Source: Hyphomicrobiales bacterium
Lineage (GTDB): Bacteria; Pseudomonadota; Alphaproteobacteria; Rhizobiales; Beijerinckiaceae
NCBI GenBank assembly: GCA_016716745.1
Contig: JADJVD010000003.1
Location: 214,001 to 278,000, forward strand
Length of the DNA: 64,000 nt
Reading direction: 5' to 3'
The notes under the pieces were generated by a model. The model did no database searches and was not told the origin of the DNA. It saw only the letters and a program-made list of their open reading frames with translations. Below are positions 40,101 through 52,310 of the stretch, in pieces; the first letter of the stretch is position 1; each line of letters starts with the position of its first letter. The translations under genes were made by a program, and so were the position numbers.

Positions 40101-43100
40101 GCGAGCGGCAATGTGCTCGTCGACAACGGGTCCGGCGCGGACGCCGATCCCGACGGCGACGCGCTGACGGTGTCGGCGGTGAACGGCGTCGCCGGCAATG
40201 TCGGTTCGGCGGTGGCGGGCGGCAATGGCGGCTCGTTCACGATCGGCGCGGATGGAACGCCTGAGCTTCGATCCGGGCGCGGACTTCAATGACCTGGCGG
40301 TCGGCGAGACGCGCACGACAAGCGTGACCTACACGATCTCGGACGGCGAGGGCGGAACCTCGACGGCGACCGCGACGGTGACGGTGACGGGCGTCAACGA
40401 CGCGCCGACATCGACGGCGCTGGCGAACCAGACGGGCGCGGACGCCTCGAGCGTCAATCTCGACGTGTCGGGCGCCTTCTCCGATCCCGACGCGACGGAT
40501 GCGCTGGCCTTCTCGGCGAGCGGCCTGCCGGCGGGGCTGAGCATCGACCCGGTCACGGGCGTGATCTCGGGGACGATCGACCATTCGGCGAGCGCGAGCG
40601 GCCCGTACAGCGTGACGGTGACGGCGACCGATCCGTCGGGCGCGACGACGTCGCAGACGTTCACGTGGACGGTGACCAACCCGGCGCCTGCGGCGCAGGA
40701 CGACGCCTTCGCGGCGAGCGAGAACACGATCGCGAGCGGCAATGTGCTCGTCGACAACGGGTCCGGCGCGGACGCCGATCCCGACGGCGACGCGCTGACG
40801 GTGTCGGCGGTGAACGGCGTCGCCGGCAATGTCGGTTCGGCGGTGGCGGGCGGCAATGGCGGCTCGTTCACGATCGGCGCGGATGGCGCGCTGAGCTTCG
40901 ATCCGGGCGCGGACTTCAACGACCTGGCGGTCGGCGAGACGCGCACGACAAGCGTGACCTACACGATCTCGGACGGCGAGGGCGGAACCTCGACGGCGAC
41001 CGCGACGGTGACGGTGACGGGCGTCAACGACGCGCCGACATCGACGGCGCTGGCGAACCAGACGGGCGCGGACGCCTCGAGCGTCAATCTCGACGTGTCG
41101 GGCGCCTTCTCCGATCCCGACGCGACGGATGCGCTGGCCTTCTCGGCGAGCGGCCTGCCGGCGGGGCTGAGCATCGACCCGGTCACGGGCGTGATCTCGG
41201 GGACGATCGACCATTCGGCGAGCGCGAGCGGCCCGTACAGCGTGACGGTGACGGCGACCGATCCGTCGGGCGCGACGACGTCGCAGACGTTCACGTGGAC
41301 GGTGACGAACCCGGCGCCTGCGGCGCAGGACGACGCCTTCGCGGCGAGCGAGAACACGGTCGCGAGCGGCAATGTGCTCGTCGACAACGGGTCCGGCGCG
41401 GACGCCGATCCCGACGGCGACGCGCTGACGGTGTCGGCGGTGAACGGCGTCGCCGGCAATGTCGGTTCGGCGGTGGCGGGCGGCAATGGCGGCTCGTTCA
41501 CGATCGGCGCGGACGGAACGCTGAGCTTCGATCCGGGCGCGGACTTCAATGACCTGGCGGTCGGCGAGACGCGCACGACAAGCGTGACCTACACGATCTC
41601 GGACGGCGAGGGCGGAACCTCGACGGCGACCGCGACGGTGACGGTGACGGGCGTCAACGACGCGCCGACATCGACGGCGCTGGCGAACCAGAGCGGGGCG
41701 GACGCCTCGAGCGTCAATCTCGACGTGTCGGGCGCCTTCTCCGATCCCGACGCGACGGATGCGCTGGCCTTCTCGGCGAGCGGCCTGCCGGCGGGGCTGA
41801 GCATCGACCCGGTCACGGGCGTGATCTCGGGGACGATCGACCATTCGGCGAGCGCGAGCGGTCCGTACAGCGTGACGGTGACGGCGACCGATCCGTCGGG
41901 CGCGACGACGTCGCAGACGTTCACGTGGACGGTGACCAACCCGGCGCCTGCGGCGCAGGACGACGCCTTCGCGGCGAGCGAGAACACGGTCGCGAGCGGC
42001 AATGTGCTCGTCGACAACGGGTCCGGCGCGGACGCCGATCCCGACGGCGACGCGCTGACGGTGTCGGCGGTGAACGGCGTCGCCGGCAATGTCGGTTCGG
42101 CGGTGGCGGGCGGCAATGGCGGCTCGTTCACGATCGGCGCGGATGGAACGCTGAGCTTCGATCCGGGCGCGGACTTCAATGACCTGGCGGTCGGCGAGAC
42201 GCGCACGACAAGCGTGACCTACACGATCTCGGACGGCGAGGGCGGAACCTCGACGGCGACCGCGACGGTGACGGTGACGGGCGTCAACGACGCGCCGACA
42301 TCGACGGCGCTGGCGAACCAGACGGGCGCGGACGCCTCGAGCGTCAATCTCGACGTGTCGGGCGCCTTCTCCGATCCCGACGCGACGGATGCGCTGGCCT
42401 TCTCGGCGAGCGGCCTGCCGGCGGGGCTGAGCATCGACCCGGTCACGGGCGTGATCTCGGGGACGATCGACCATTCGGCGAGCGCGAGCGGCCCGTACAG
42501 CGTGACGGTGACGGCGACCGATCCGTCGGGCGCGACGACGTCGCAGACGTTCACGTGGACGGTGACGAACCCGGCGCCTGCGGCGCAGGACGACGCCTTC
42601 GCGGCGAGCGAGAACACGATCGCGAGCGGCAATGTGCTCGTCGACAACGGGTCCGGCGCGGACGCCGATCCCGACGGCGACGCGCTGACGGTGTCGGCGG
42701 TGAACGGCGTCGCCGGCAATGTCGGTTCGGCGGTTGCGGGCGGCAATGGCGGCTCGTTCACGATCGGCGCGGACGGAACGCTGAGCTTCGATCCGGGCGC
42801 GGACTTCAACGACCTGGCGGTCGGCGAGACGCGCACGACAAGCGTGACCTACACGATCTCGGACGGCGAGGGCGGAACCTCGACGGCGACCGCGACGGTG
42901 ACGGTGACGGGCGTCAACGACGCGCCGACATCGACGGCGCTGGCGAACCAGACGGGCGCGGACGCCTCGAGCGTCAATCTCGACGTGTCGGGCGCCTTCT
43001 CCGATCCCGACGCGACGGATGCGCTGGCCTTCTCGGCGAGCGGCCTGCCGGCGGGGCTGAGCATCGACCCGGTCACGGGCGTGATCTCGGGGACGATCGA

Positions 43101-46100
43101 CCATTCGGCGAGCGCGAGCGGTCCGTACAGCGTGACGGTGACGGCGACCGATCCGTCGGGCGCGACGACGTCGCAGACGTTTACGTGGACGGTGACGAAC
43201 CCGGCGCCTGCGGCGCAGGACGACGCCTTCGCGGCGAGCGAGAACACGGTCGCGAGCGGCAATGTGCTCGTCGACAACGGGTCCGGCGCGGACGCCGATC
43301 CCGACGGCGACGCGCTGACGGTGTCGGCGGTGAACGGCGTCGCCGGCAATGTCGGTTCGGCGGTGGCGGGCGGCAATGGCGGCTCGTTCACGATCGGCGC
43401 GGATGGAACGCTGAGCTTCGATCCGGGCGCGGACTTCAATGACCTGGCGGTCGGCGAGACGCGCACGACAAGCGTGACCTACACGATCTCGGACGGCGAG
43501 GGCGGAACCTCGACGGCGACCGCGACGGTGACGGTGACGGGCGTCAACGACGCGCCGACATCGACGGCGCTGGCGAACCAGACGGGCGCGGACGCCTCGA
43601 GCGTCAATCTCGACGTGTCGGGCGCCTTCTCCGATCCCGACGCGACGGATGCGCTGGCCTTCTCGGCGAGCGGCCTGCCGGCGGGGCTGAGCATCGACCC
43701 GGTCACGGGCGTGATCTCGGGGACGATCGACCATTCGGCGAGCGCGAGCGGCCCGTACAGCGTGACGGTGACGGCGACCGATCCGTCGGGCGCGACGACG
43801 TCGCAGACGTTCACGTGGACGGTGACCAACCCGGCGCCTGCGGCGCAGGACGACGCCTTCGCGGCGAGCGAGAACACGATCGCGAGCGGCAATGTGCTCG
43901 TCGACAACGGGTCCGGCGCGGACGCCGATCCCGACGGCGACGCGCTGACGGTGTCGGCGGTGAACGGCGTCGCCGGCAATGTCGGTTCGGCGGTGGCGGG
44001 CGGCAATGGCGGCTCGTTCACGATCGGCGCGGATGGAACGCTGAGCTTCGATCCGGGCGCGGACTTCAATGACCTGGCGGTCGGCGAGACGCGCACGACA
44101 AGCGTGACCTACACGATCTCGGACGGCGAGGGCGGAACCTCGACGGCGACCGCGACGGTGACGGTGACGGGCGTCAACGACGCGCCGACATCGACGGCGC
44201 TGGCGAACCAGACGGGCGCGGACGCCTCGAGCGTCAATCTCGACGTGTCGGGCGCCTTCTCCGATCCCGACGCGACGGATGCGCTGGCCTTCTCGGCGAG
44301 CGGCCTGCCGGCGGGGCTGAGCATCGACCCGGTCACGGGCGTGATCTCGGGGACGATCGATCATTCGGCGAGCGCGAGCGGCCCGTACAGCGTGACGGTG
44401 ACGGCGACCGATCCGTCGGGCGCGACGACGTCGCAGACGTTCACGTGGACGGTGACGAACCCGGCGCCTGCGGCGCAGGACGACGCCTTCGCAGTTGACG
44501 AAGACGGCTCCGTCCTCATCTCGGTTCTGACGAACGACAGCGATCAGGACGGCGACAGCCTGACGGTCACGCAGATCGACGGTCAGGATGTGACGGTCGG
44601 CGTGCCGGTTATCCTGGCCGATCACTCCGGCCGCGTGACCCTGAACGCCGACGGGACGCTCACCTTCCTGCCGTCGAACAACTATGTCGGCCCCGCGATC
44701 TTCACTTACACGGTGAGCGACGGCGAAGGCGGGACCTCGACGGCGACGGTGACGGGTGTCGTCTCGCCGGTCAACGACGAGCCGGAGGGAACCGACGCAA
44801 CGCTGACGACGGCGGAGGATACGCCGTATACGTTCTCGGCCGCGGACTTCGGATTTGGCGACCCGAGCGATACGCCGGCCAACGCCTTTGCGTCCGTCAT
44901 CGTGACGACGCTGCCGGGCTCCGGCGCGCTGACGCTGAACGGCGTCGCCGTGACTGCGGGCCAGGTCATCGCGGCGACCGATATCGGCGGTCTGGTCTGG
45001 ACGCCGGCGACCGACGCCAATGGCGCAGGCGTCGCCTCCTTCACCTTCCAGGTGGTGGACGACGGCGGCGTCGCCAATGGCGGCGTCGACACCGACCAGT
45101 CGCCGAACACGATCACCTTCGACGTGACGCCGGTCAACGACGCGCCTGTGGCCTCCGCGCCGCCGGCGACGACGGCCGAGGACACGCCTGTGTCCGGCGC
45201 GATCACGGCGAGCGACGTCGACGGCGACGCGCTGAGCTTCGCCACCACGACGCCGCCGGCGCACGGGACGGTGACGGTCGACCCGGCGACGGGCGCCTAC
45301 ACCTACACGCCCGACCCGAACTACAACGGGCCGGACTCGTTCGTGGTCACGGTCTCGGACGGCAATGGCGGCGTGACGACGGTGACGGTCCCCGTCACGG
45401 TGACGCCGGTCAACGACGCGCCTGTGGCCTCTGCGCCGCCGGCGACGACGGCCGAGGACACGCCCGTGACGGGCGCGATCACGGCGAGCGACGTCGACGG
45501 CGATACGCTGAGCTTCACGACGACGACGCCGCCGGCGCACGGGACGGTGACGGTCGACCCGGCGACGGGCGCCTACACCTACACGCCCGACCCGAACTAC
45601 GCCGGGCCGGACTCGTTCGTGGTCACGGTCAGCGACGGCAATGGCGGCGTGACGACGGTGACGGTCCCCGTCACGGTGACGCCGGTGAACGACGCGCCTG
45701 TGGCCTCCGCGCCGCCGGCGACGACGGCCGAGGACACGCCTGTGTCCGGCGCGATCACGGCGAGCGACGTCGACGGCGACGCGCTGAGCTTCGCCACCAC
45801 GACGCCGCCGGCGCACGGGACGGTGACGGTCGACCCGGCGACGGGCGCACACCTACACGCCCGACCCGAACTACAACGGGCCGGACTCTTCGTGGTCACG
45901 GTCATCGACGGCAATGGCGGCGTGACGACGGTGACGGTCCCCGTCACGGTGACGCCGGTCAACGACGCGCCTGTGGCCTCCTGCGCCGCCGGCGACGACG
46001 GCCGAGGACACGCCCGTGACGGGCGCGATCACGGCGAGCGACGTCGACGGCGATGCGCTGAGCTTCGCGACGACGACGCCGCCGGCGCACGGGACGGTGA

Positions 46101-49100
46101 CGGTCGACCCGGCGACGGGCGCCATACCTACACGCCCGACCCGAACTACGCCGGGCCGGACTCCTTCGTGGTCACGGTCAGCGACGGCAATGGCGGCGTG
46201 CGACGGTGACGGTCCCCGTCACGGTGACGCCGGTGAACGACGCGCCTGTGGCCTCCGCGCCGCCGGCGACGACGGCCGAGGACACGCCTGTGTCCGGCGC
46301 GATCACGGCGAGCGACGTCGACGGCGACGCGCTGAGCTTCGCCACCACGACGCCGCCTGCGCACGGGACGGTGACGGTCGACCCGGCGACGGGCGCCTAC
46401 ACCTACACGCCCGACCCGAACTACGCCGGGCCGGACTCCTTCGTGGTCACGGTCAGCGACGGCAATGGCGGCGTGACGACGGTGACGGTCCCCGTCACGG
46501 TGACGCCGGTCAACGACGCGCCGACCGCTTCGGCGCCGCCGGCGACGACGGCCGAGGACACGCCCGTGACGGGCGCGATCACGGCGAGCGACGTCGACGG
46601 CGACGCGCTGAGCTTCGCCACCACGACGCCGCCGGCGCACGGGACGGTGACGGTCGACCCGGCGACGGGCGCCTACACCTACACGCCCGACCCGAACTAC
46701 GCCGGGCCGGACTCCTTCGTCGTCACGGTCAGCGACGGCAATGGCGGCACGGTGCAGGTGACGGTCCCCGTCACGGTGACGCCGGTGAACGACGCGCCTG
46801 TGGCCTCCGCGCCGCCGGCGACGACGGCCGAGGACACGCCTGTGTCCGGCGCGATCACGGCGAGCGACGTCGACGGCGACGCGCTGAGCTTCGCCACACG
46901 ACGCCGCCGGCGCACGGGACGGTGACGGTCGACCCGGCGACGGGCGCCTACACCTACACGCCCGACCCGAACTACGCCGGGCCGGACTCCTTCGTCGTCA
47001 CGGTCTCGGACGGCAATGGCGGCGTGACGACGGTGACGGTCCCCGTCACGGTGACGCCGGTCAACGACGCGCCGACCGCTTCGGCGCCGCCGGCGACGAC
47101 GGCCGAGGACACGCCTGTGTCCGGCGCGATCACGGCGAGTGACGTCGACGGCGACGCGCTGAGCTTCGCCACCACGACGCCGCCGGCGCATGGAACGGTG
47201 ACGGTCGACCCGGCGACGGGCGCCTACACCTACACGCCCGACCCGAACTACGCCGGGCCGGACTCCTTCGTGGTCACGGTCAGCGACGGCAATGGCGGCA
47301 CGGTGCAGGTGACGGTCCCCGTCACGGTGACGCCGGTCAACGACGCGCCTGTGGCCTCTGCGCCGCCGGCGACGACGGCCGAGGACACGCCCGTGACGGG
47401 CGCGATCACGGCGAGCGACGTCGACGGCGACGCGCTGAGCTTCGCCACCACGACGCCGCCGGCGCACGGGACGGTGACGGTCGACCCGGCGACGGGCGCC
47501 TACACCTACACGCCCGACCCGAACTACGCCGGGCCGGACTCCTTCGTGGTCACGGTCAGCGACGGCAATGGCGGCGTGACGACGGTGACGGTCCCCGTCA
47601 CGGTGACGCCGGTCAACGACGCGCCTGTGGCCTCCGCGCCGCCGGCGACGACGGCCGAGGACACGCCTGTGTCCGGCGCGATCACGGCGAGCGACGTCGA
47701 CGGCGACGCGCTGAGCTTCGCCACCACGACGCCGCCGGCGCACGGGACGGTGACGGTCGACCCGGCGACGGGCGCCTACACCTACACGCCCGACCCGAAC
47801 TACGCCGGGCCGGACTCCTTCGTCGTCACGGTCAGCGACGGCAATGGCGGCGTGACGACGGTGACGGTCCCCGTCACGGTGACGCCGGTGAACGACGCGC
47901 CGACCGCTTCGGCGCCGCCGGCGACGACGGCCGAGGACACGCCTGTGTCCGGCGCGATCACGGCGAGCGACGTCGACGGCGCACGCTGACCTTCGCGACG
48001 ACGACGCCGCCGGCGCACGGGACGGTGACGGTCGACCCGGCGACGGGCGCTACACCTACACGCCCGACCCGAACTACGCCGGGCCGGACTCCTTCGTGGT
48101 CACGGTCAGCGACGGCAATGGCGGCGTGACGACGGTGACGGTCCCCGTCACGGTGACGCCGGTGAACGACGCGCCTGTGGCCTCTGCGCCGCCGGCGACG
48201 ACGGCCGAGGACACGCCTGTGCCGGCGCGATCACGGCGAGCGACGTCGACGGCGATACGCTGAGCTTCACGACGACGACGCCGCCTGCGCATGGGACGGT
48301 GACGGTCGACCCGGCGACGGGCGCCTACACCTACACGCCCGACCCGAACTACAACGGGCTGGACTCGTTCGTGGTCACGGTCTCGGACGGCAATGGCGGC
48401 GTGACGACGGTGACGGTCCCCGTCACGGTGACGCCGGTGAACGACGCGCCGACCGCTTCGGCGCCGCCGGCGACGACGGCCGAGGACACGCCTGTGTCCG
48501 GCGCGATCACGGCGAGCGACGTCGACGGCGACGCGCTGACCTTCGCGACGACGACGCCGCCGGCGCACGGGACGGTGACGGTCGACCCGGCGACGGGCGC
48601 CTACACCTACACGCCCGACCCGGAACTACGCCGGGCCGGACTCCTTCGTGGTCACGGTCAGCGACGGCAATGGCGGCGTGACGACGGTGACGGTCCCCGT
48701 CACGGTGACGCCGGTCAACGACGCGCCTGTGGCCTCTGCGCCGCCGGCGACGACGGCCGAGGACACGCCTGTGTCCGGCGCGATCACGGCGAGCGACGTC
48801 GACGGCGATACGCTGAGCTTTGCGACGACGACGCCGCCGGCGCACGGGACGGTGACGGTCGACCCGGCGACGGGCGCCTACACCTACACGCCCGACCCGA
48901 ACTACGCCGGGCCGGACTCCTTCGTGGTCACGGTCAGCGACGGCAATGGCGGCGTGACGACGGTGACGGTCCCCGTCACGGTGACGCCGGTGAACGACGC
49001 GCCGACGGCGACGGGCGGCGACGTCTCCACGTCGGTCGACACGCCCGTCTCGGGCCATGTCGATGGTTCGGATGTCGACGGCGATCCGTTGAACTACGCG

Positions 49101-50006
49101 ATCGACACAGGGCCCGCGCACGGTTCCGTGACGATCGGCCCGGATGGCGCGTATGTGTATCGGCCGGCGCCCGGCTATGTCGGCGCCGACAGCTTCACGG
49201 TGCAGGTGTCCGACGGGCATGGCGGCGTGACCACCGTCACGGTGAACGTGACGGTGTCGACGGCGAACGAAGACGGACCCCACGACACGCAGCCGCACTT
49301 CCCCGATCTGCCGCATGACAGATCGCAGCCGGGCGGCGGCGGCATCGACGAGCCGCTGATCGTCATCTCGACGGTCAACGGGATCGGCGATTTGCGCGGC
49401 ATGGCCGGAATCGGCATTGACGGCGTCGTGCTCAACGCCGTCAACGGCATCCGCTCGCTGAACAGCCTCGAGGAGCGCGATCTGCGGCAGGACGGGCGCC
49501 CGTCGATCTTCAACGAGATGTGGAGCGACGAGCGCGCCTTCGATCCGCGGAACTTCCTCGGCCATTCGGCGTCGTTCGATCTGTCCGGAGACGGCGGTCT
49601 CGACATCCGGCTCGCGACGATCCGACGCCCGGATTCGATCGCGATCATGCTGGTCGAGCGTCAGAACGCGTTCGGCGGCGGCGAGGCGCTGACCTATTCG
49701 CTGAGCATGGCGGACGGCTCGCCCGCGCCGGCATGGTTGCAGCGCGTCGGCCCTGCGATGTTTGTCGGCCGCCCGCCGGCGGACCTGCAGACGCTGGATC
49801 TCGTCGTGTCGATCGGACTTCGCAACGGCGAGGTGCTTGAACGTTCGGTCGTGGTCGACGTCCTGACCGGTCATGTCACCGACAAGGGGCAGACGCCGGG
49901 CGACGGCGCCAAGGCGCCGGGCGCGGCGTTGTTCTCCGACCAGTTGCGCAAGCTCGACGCGCAGCAGGCCAGACTGCGGGCGGTCGAAGCGGCGCTGGGG
50001 CTGTAG
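28127..50006 (+). CDS. Giant surface adhesin-like protein: DUF4347 plus tandem Ig/cadherin/VCBS repeats (17 frame breaks)
   Basis: ATG 28127 has AAGGA nine bases upstream. Correcting 17 small indels gives one frame of 7,293 residues. N-terminus: a basic start, then LEARMVFDAA at 35-44, a motif seen at the start of many giant secreted proteins. Residues ~92-260 are DUF4347, with SHG (His149) and YGC (Cys193). There follow a unique region (~260-660), two related lectin-like/cadherin-like modules (30150-32060), a 750-bp repeat array, sixteen 630-bp units, a divergent VCBS domain, fourteen 276-bp units plus one divergent copy, and a unique ~240-residue end. No RTX nonapeptides (GGxGxDxLx) were seen. 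It probably forms a cell-surface filament for attachment or biofilm. Indels: extra base near 35485, 35650, 35926, 36916, 38001, 40261, 45979, 48622; losses near 35698, 45848 (2 bases), 45888, 46122, 46201, 46896, 47980, 48050, 48220. Confidence 0.85.
32857..34720 (+). repeat. 750-bp tandem array (two alternating Ig/cadherin-like modules)
   Basis: The caagacgatcacgacgaacg segment recurs at 32881, 33631 and 34381, exactly 750 bases apart (250 residues). Each unit joins a module starting AGADKTITTNEDTAYTFTSA and one starting VNTLPATFATLEDTSLKLAG. There are about 2.5 copies, with a diverged first copy of the second module at 32076. Confidence 0.95.
34721..44480 (+). repeat. 630-bp tandem array, 15 full copies plus one half copy
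   Basis: Unit = 210 residues: a He_PIG/cadherin-like module (STALANQTGADASSVNLDVS ...) followed by a VCBS-like module (QDDAFAASENTVASGNVLVD ...). Copy starts (ggcgctggcg) are at 34741, 35371, 36003, 36633, 37264, 37894, 38525, 39155, 39785, 40416, 41046, 41676, 42306, 42936, 43566 and 44196. Copies are nearly identical at base level, differing by a few silent changes and V/I in ENT(V/I)ASG. Confidence 0.97.
45132..49262 (+). repeat. 276-bp tandem array, 14 near-identical copies plus one diverged
   Basis: Unit = 92 residues (VNDAPVASAPPATTAEDTPV ... YTPDPNYAGPDSFVVTVSDG), a cadherin-like domain. The VNDAP codons recur at about 45134, 45411, 45687, 45961, 46235, 46511, 46787, 47062, 47337, 47613, 47890, 48163, 48438, 48716 and 48990. 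The last copy (TATGGDVSTSVDTPVSGHVD) is diverged, as expected for an array end. Confidence 0.96.
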
Positions 50007-50189
50007 CCATGCGGCGGCGGCCCGACGACGAAACATGCTGTGGCGCAGACGCATCGGCGACTGACGTAACGAAAGGACGGCGTTGCGCGCTGCGTCGATC
50101 CGCGAATAATGGTGCGCGAATCACCGTGTTTTCCGCGTGCGTCCAAAGCGTCTCGATATTGAATTTTCACTAGGATTTGGGCGACCGCG

Positions 50190-51923
50190 ATGTCTAACCG
50201 ATTGTTTTTCCCTCTCGCACTCGCCGCGTGGGCGTTGACGGCCGGCGGCTGCGCGCTGAAGCCCGAACCGATGACGGACGATCAGACCTCGTCCTTCGCC
50301 GCCGACAAGCTGGGGCGGGTCGTCGCCGACAACGAGCCGGTGAGCCGACCGATCGATCTCTACGAGGCGATCGCCAGGGCGTTGAAATACAATCTCGACC
50401 AGCGCGTCGAGCTGATGCAGCAGGCGCTGCGCGAGCGCGAACTGGAGCTGTCGACCTATCAGGGTCTGCCGAGCCTCGTGCTCAATTCCGGCTATACCGG
50501 GCGCGACCGCGTCAACGCTTCGTCGAGCGAATCGGTGCTGACCGGCGCGCAGTCGCTCGTCCCCTCGACCAGCCAGGATCGCAACATGGGCGTCGCCGAC
50601 GCCACGTTGTCCTGGAACATCCTGGATTTCGGCCTGTCCTACGTACGCGCGCGGCAGGCGGCCGATCAGGTGCTGGCGCAGGCCGAGATGCGCCGCAAGG
50701 TGCTGAATCGCGTCGTCGAGGACGTTCGCACCGCCTATTGGCGGGCGATCACCAGCGAGCGGATGATGGCGCGGCTGCGCACGCTCGAACATCGCGCGCA
50801 AAACGCGATGGCGAATTCGCGCGAGTTGTTCGAGGCCAAGCAGACCTCGCCCGTCGAGGCGCTGACCTATCAGCGCGAACTCGTCGAGATCAAGCGCGAG
50901 GCGCAGCGCATCGAAGGCGAACTGGCGCTGGCGCGCGGACAGCTCGCCTCGCTGATGAATCTGCCGCCCGGATCGAAATTCCGGCTCGTCGCGCAGAATG
51001 TCGGCGCGGCGCCGGGGCTGCCCTCGGGCAGCGGCCGCCAGCTCGTGATGATCGCGCTGCAGAACCGGCCGGAGATGCGCGAGATCGCCTACAAGGTGCG
51101 CGTCAACGAGCGTGAGACGGACGCCGCGCTGCTCGAGATGCTGCCGGGCTTCAACGTGTTCCTCGGCGCCAATGTCGACAGCAACTCCTACCTCTACAAC
51201 CAGCACTGGGTCGGCTGGGGAGCCAAGGCGAGCTGGAACCTGCTCAAGGTGTTCCAGCACCCCGCCAAGCAACAGGTGGTCGACGCGCAGGCGAAACTGC
51301 TCGACGAGCGGGCTCTGGCGATCACCATGGCGGTGATGACGCAGGTGCACGCCAGCCGCGTTCGCTACACGCATGCGCGCCGCGAGTTCGCCACCTCCGC
51401 GCAGTATCTCGACGTGCAGCGCCGGCTGCTCGGGCAGATCCGGGCCTCGCAGCAGACCGATCGGCTCGGCGAGCAGACGTTGATCCGCGAGGAGATGAAC
51501 ACGCTCGTCGCCGAGGTGAAGCGCGACATCGCCTTCGCCAGCCTGCAGAACGCCTACGCCAACGTCTACGCCTCGCTCGGTCTCGACGCCTATCCTCCGG
51601 TCTCCATCGACGAGACCAGCGTCGCCGGACTCGCCAGCGCGTTGCGCAAGACCTGGGTGGCGCGCGGATCGTTCAAGCAGATCCGCGTCAGGCCGGGGCT
51701 CGACGCCGTGGCGAAAGCCGAGGGCGAGCCGGGCGCGGCGCCCGCCGCCGTCGCAAGTCTCGCGCGGCCTGCGACGTCTGACGCGGCGACGTCTGACGCC
51801 GCGAAGCCTGAGGCGGCGACGCCTGACGCGGCGAAGCTCGGCTTGGCCGCCGCTGCGCCGACTGCGGTTTGGGACGGGGACCTGTTCGCGGCGGCGAGCC
51901 CCGCATCGGCCTCTCGCGACTGA
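50190..51923 (+). CDS. TolC-family outer membrane factor
   Basis: This is a 577-residue protein with two outer-membrane-efflux repeats. Coiled-coil helices are visible (YEAIARALKYNLDQRVELMQ; NRVVEDVRTAYWRAITSERM; YQRELVEIKREAQRIEGELA), with the strand-like ADATLSWNILDFGLSYVRAR and the second equivalent GWGAKASWNLLKVFQHPAKQ. The N-terminus looks like a lipoprotein signal with AGGC, though the -3 residue is not Leu. A low-complexity tail with SDAA/PDAAK repeats extends beyond the family end. It begins 183 bases after the giant gene, so it is probably the exit duct of that locus. Confidence 0.9.
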   Translation: MSNRLFFPLALAAWALTAGGCALKPEPMTDDQTSSFAADKLGRVVADNEPVSRPIDLYEAIARALKYNLDQRVELMQQALRERELELSTYQGLPSLVLNSGYTGRDRVNASSSESVLTGAQSLVPSTSQDRNMGVADATLSWNILDFGLSYVRARQAADQVLAQAEMRRKVLNRVVEDVRTAYWRAITSERMMARLRTLEHRAQNAMANSRELFEAKQTSPVEALTYQRELVEIKREAQRIEGELALARGQLASLMNLPPGSKFRLVAQNVGAAPGLPSGSGRQLVMIALQNRPEMREIAYKVRVNERETDAALLEMLPGFNVFLGANVDSNSYLYNQHWVGWGAKASWNLLKVFQHPAKQQVVDAQAKLLDERALAITMAVMTQVHASRVRYTHARREFATSAQYLDVQRRLLGQIRASQQTDRLGEQTLIREEMNTLVAEVKRDIAFASLQNAYANVYASLGLDAYPPVSIDETSVAGLASALRKTWVARGSFKQIRVRPGLDAVAKAEGEPGAAPAAVASLARPATSDAATSDAAKPEAATPDAAKLGLAAAAPTAVWDGDLFAAASPASASRD

Positions 51924-52310
51924 CGTCGCGGGCGGCGCGAACCGGCGACCGTCGCGAATCCCGATCGGCCGTTCCGGCGCGTCGAAGCGCAAATTCGGGA
52001 GGGTTGGCGCCGCAACCCGGCGGCCGAGGCGCTGAAGGCGCGGCGTCGGGATCGGCCGCCTGCGCGCCGTATGCGCCCGATCCGACCGACGCGACTGGCG
52101 ACTTCCAGCGGCTCGTCGAGCAGAACGCGCCGACAGCCGACCTCGGGAGGTGCGCTTCGGGAGGTGCGCTTCGGTCCCGCAGCTCTAAACCTGCGCCGCC
52201 GATCCGGCGGGCCTGCGGAGCGCCTTCGGGACCGCTATCGGCGCTTCCCGGACGCCGCGCGCCGACGCACTGACATGCGCGGGCCGAATCGTCGAACGGA
52301 TCGGGAAAGC
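51924..52310. other. Intergenic region tolC-like / tRNA-Glu (387 bp)
   Basis: No gene was recognised. A 14-base tandem duplication (gggaggtgcgcttc twice) lies at about 52145-52172. No clear terminator. Confidence 0.4.

Noticed and set aside
34906..45852. Long antisense open frames (up to about 1,870 codons) opposite the 630-bp and 276-bp arrays
   Set aside because: They repeat with the array period, are Arg/His-rich as expected for the complement of GC-rich codons, and match no family. They are by-products of the sense repeats.
35485..48622. Programmed ribosomal frameshifting in the giant gene
   Set aside because: Breaks fall at many different sites without a shared slippery sequence, and similar single-base changes occur in unrelated genes, so errors are simpler.
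34721..49262. Regular repeats as a CRISPR array or satellite
   Set aside because: Unit lengths (630, 276 and 750 bp) are multiples of three, have no spacers, and encode Ig/cadherin-like domains in one frame.
49263..50006. RTX nonapeptide or LapG-type cleavage region at the adhesin C-terminus
   Set aside because: No GGxGxDxLx repeats and no di-alanine LapG-type site with a retention module could be recognised.
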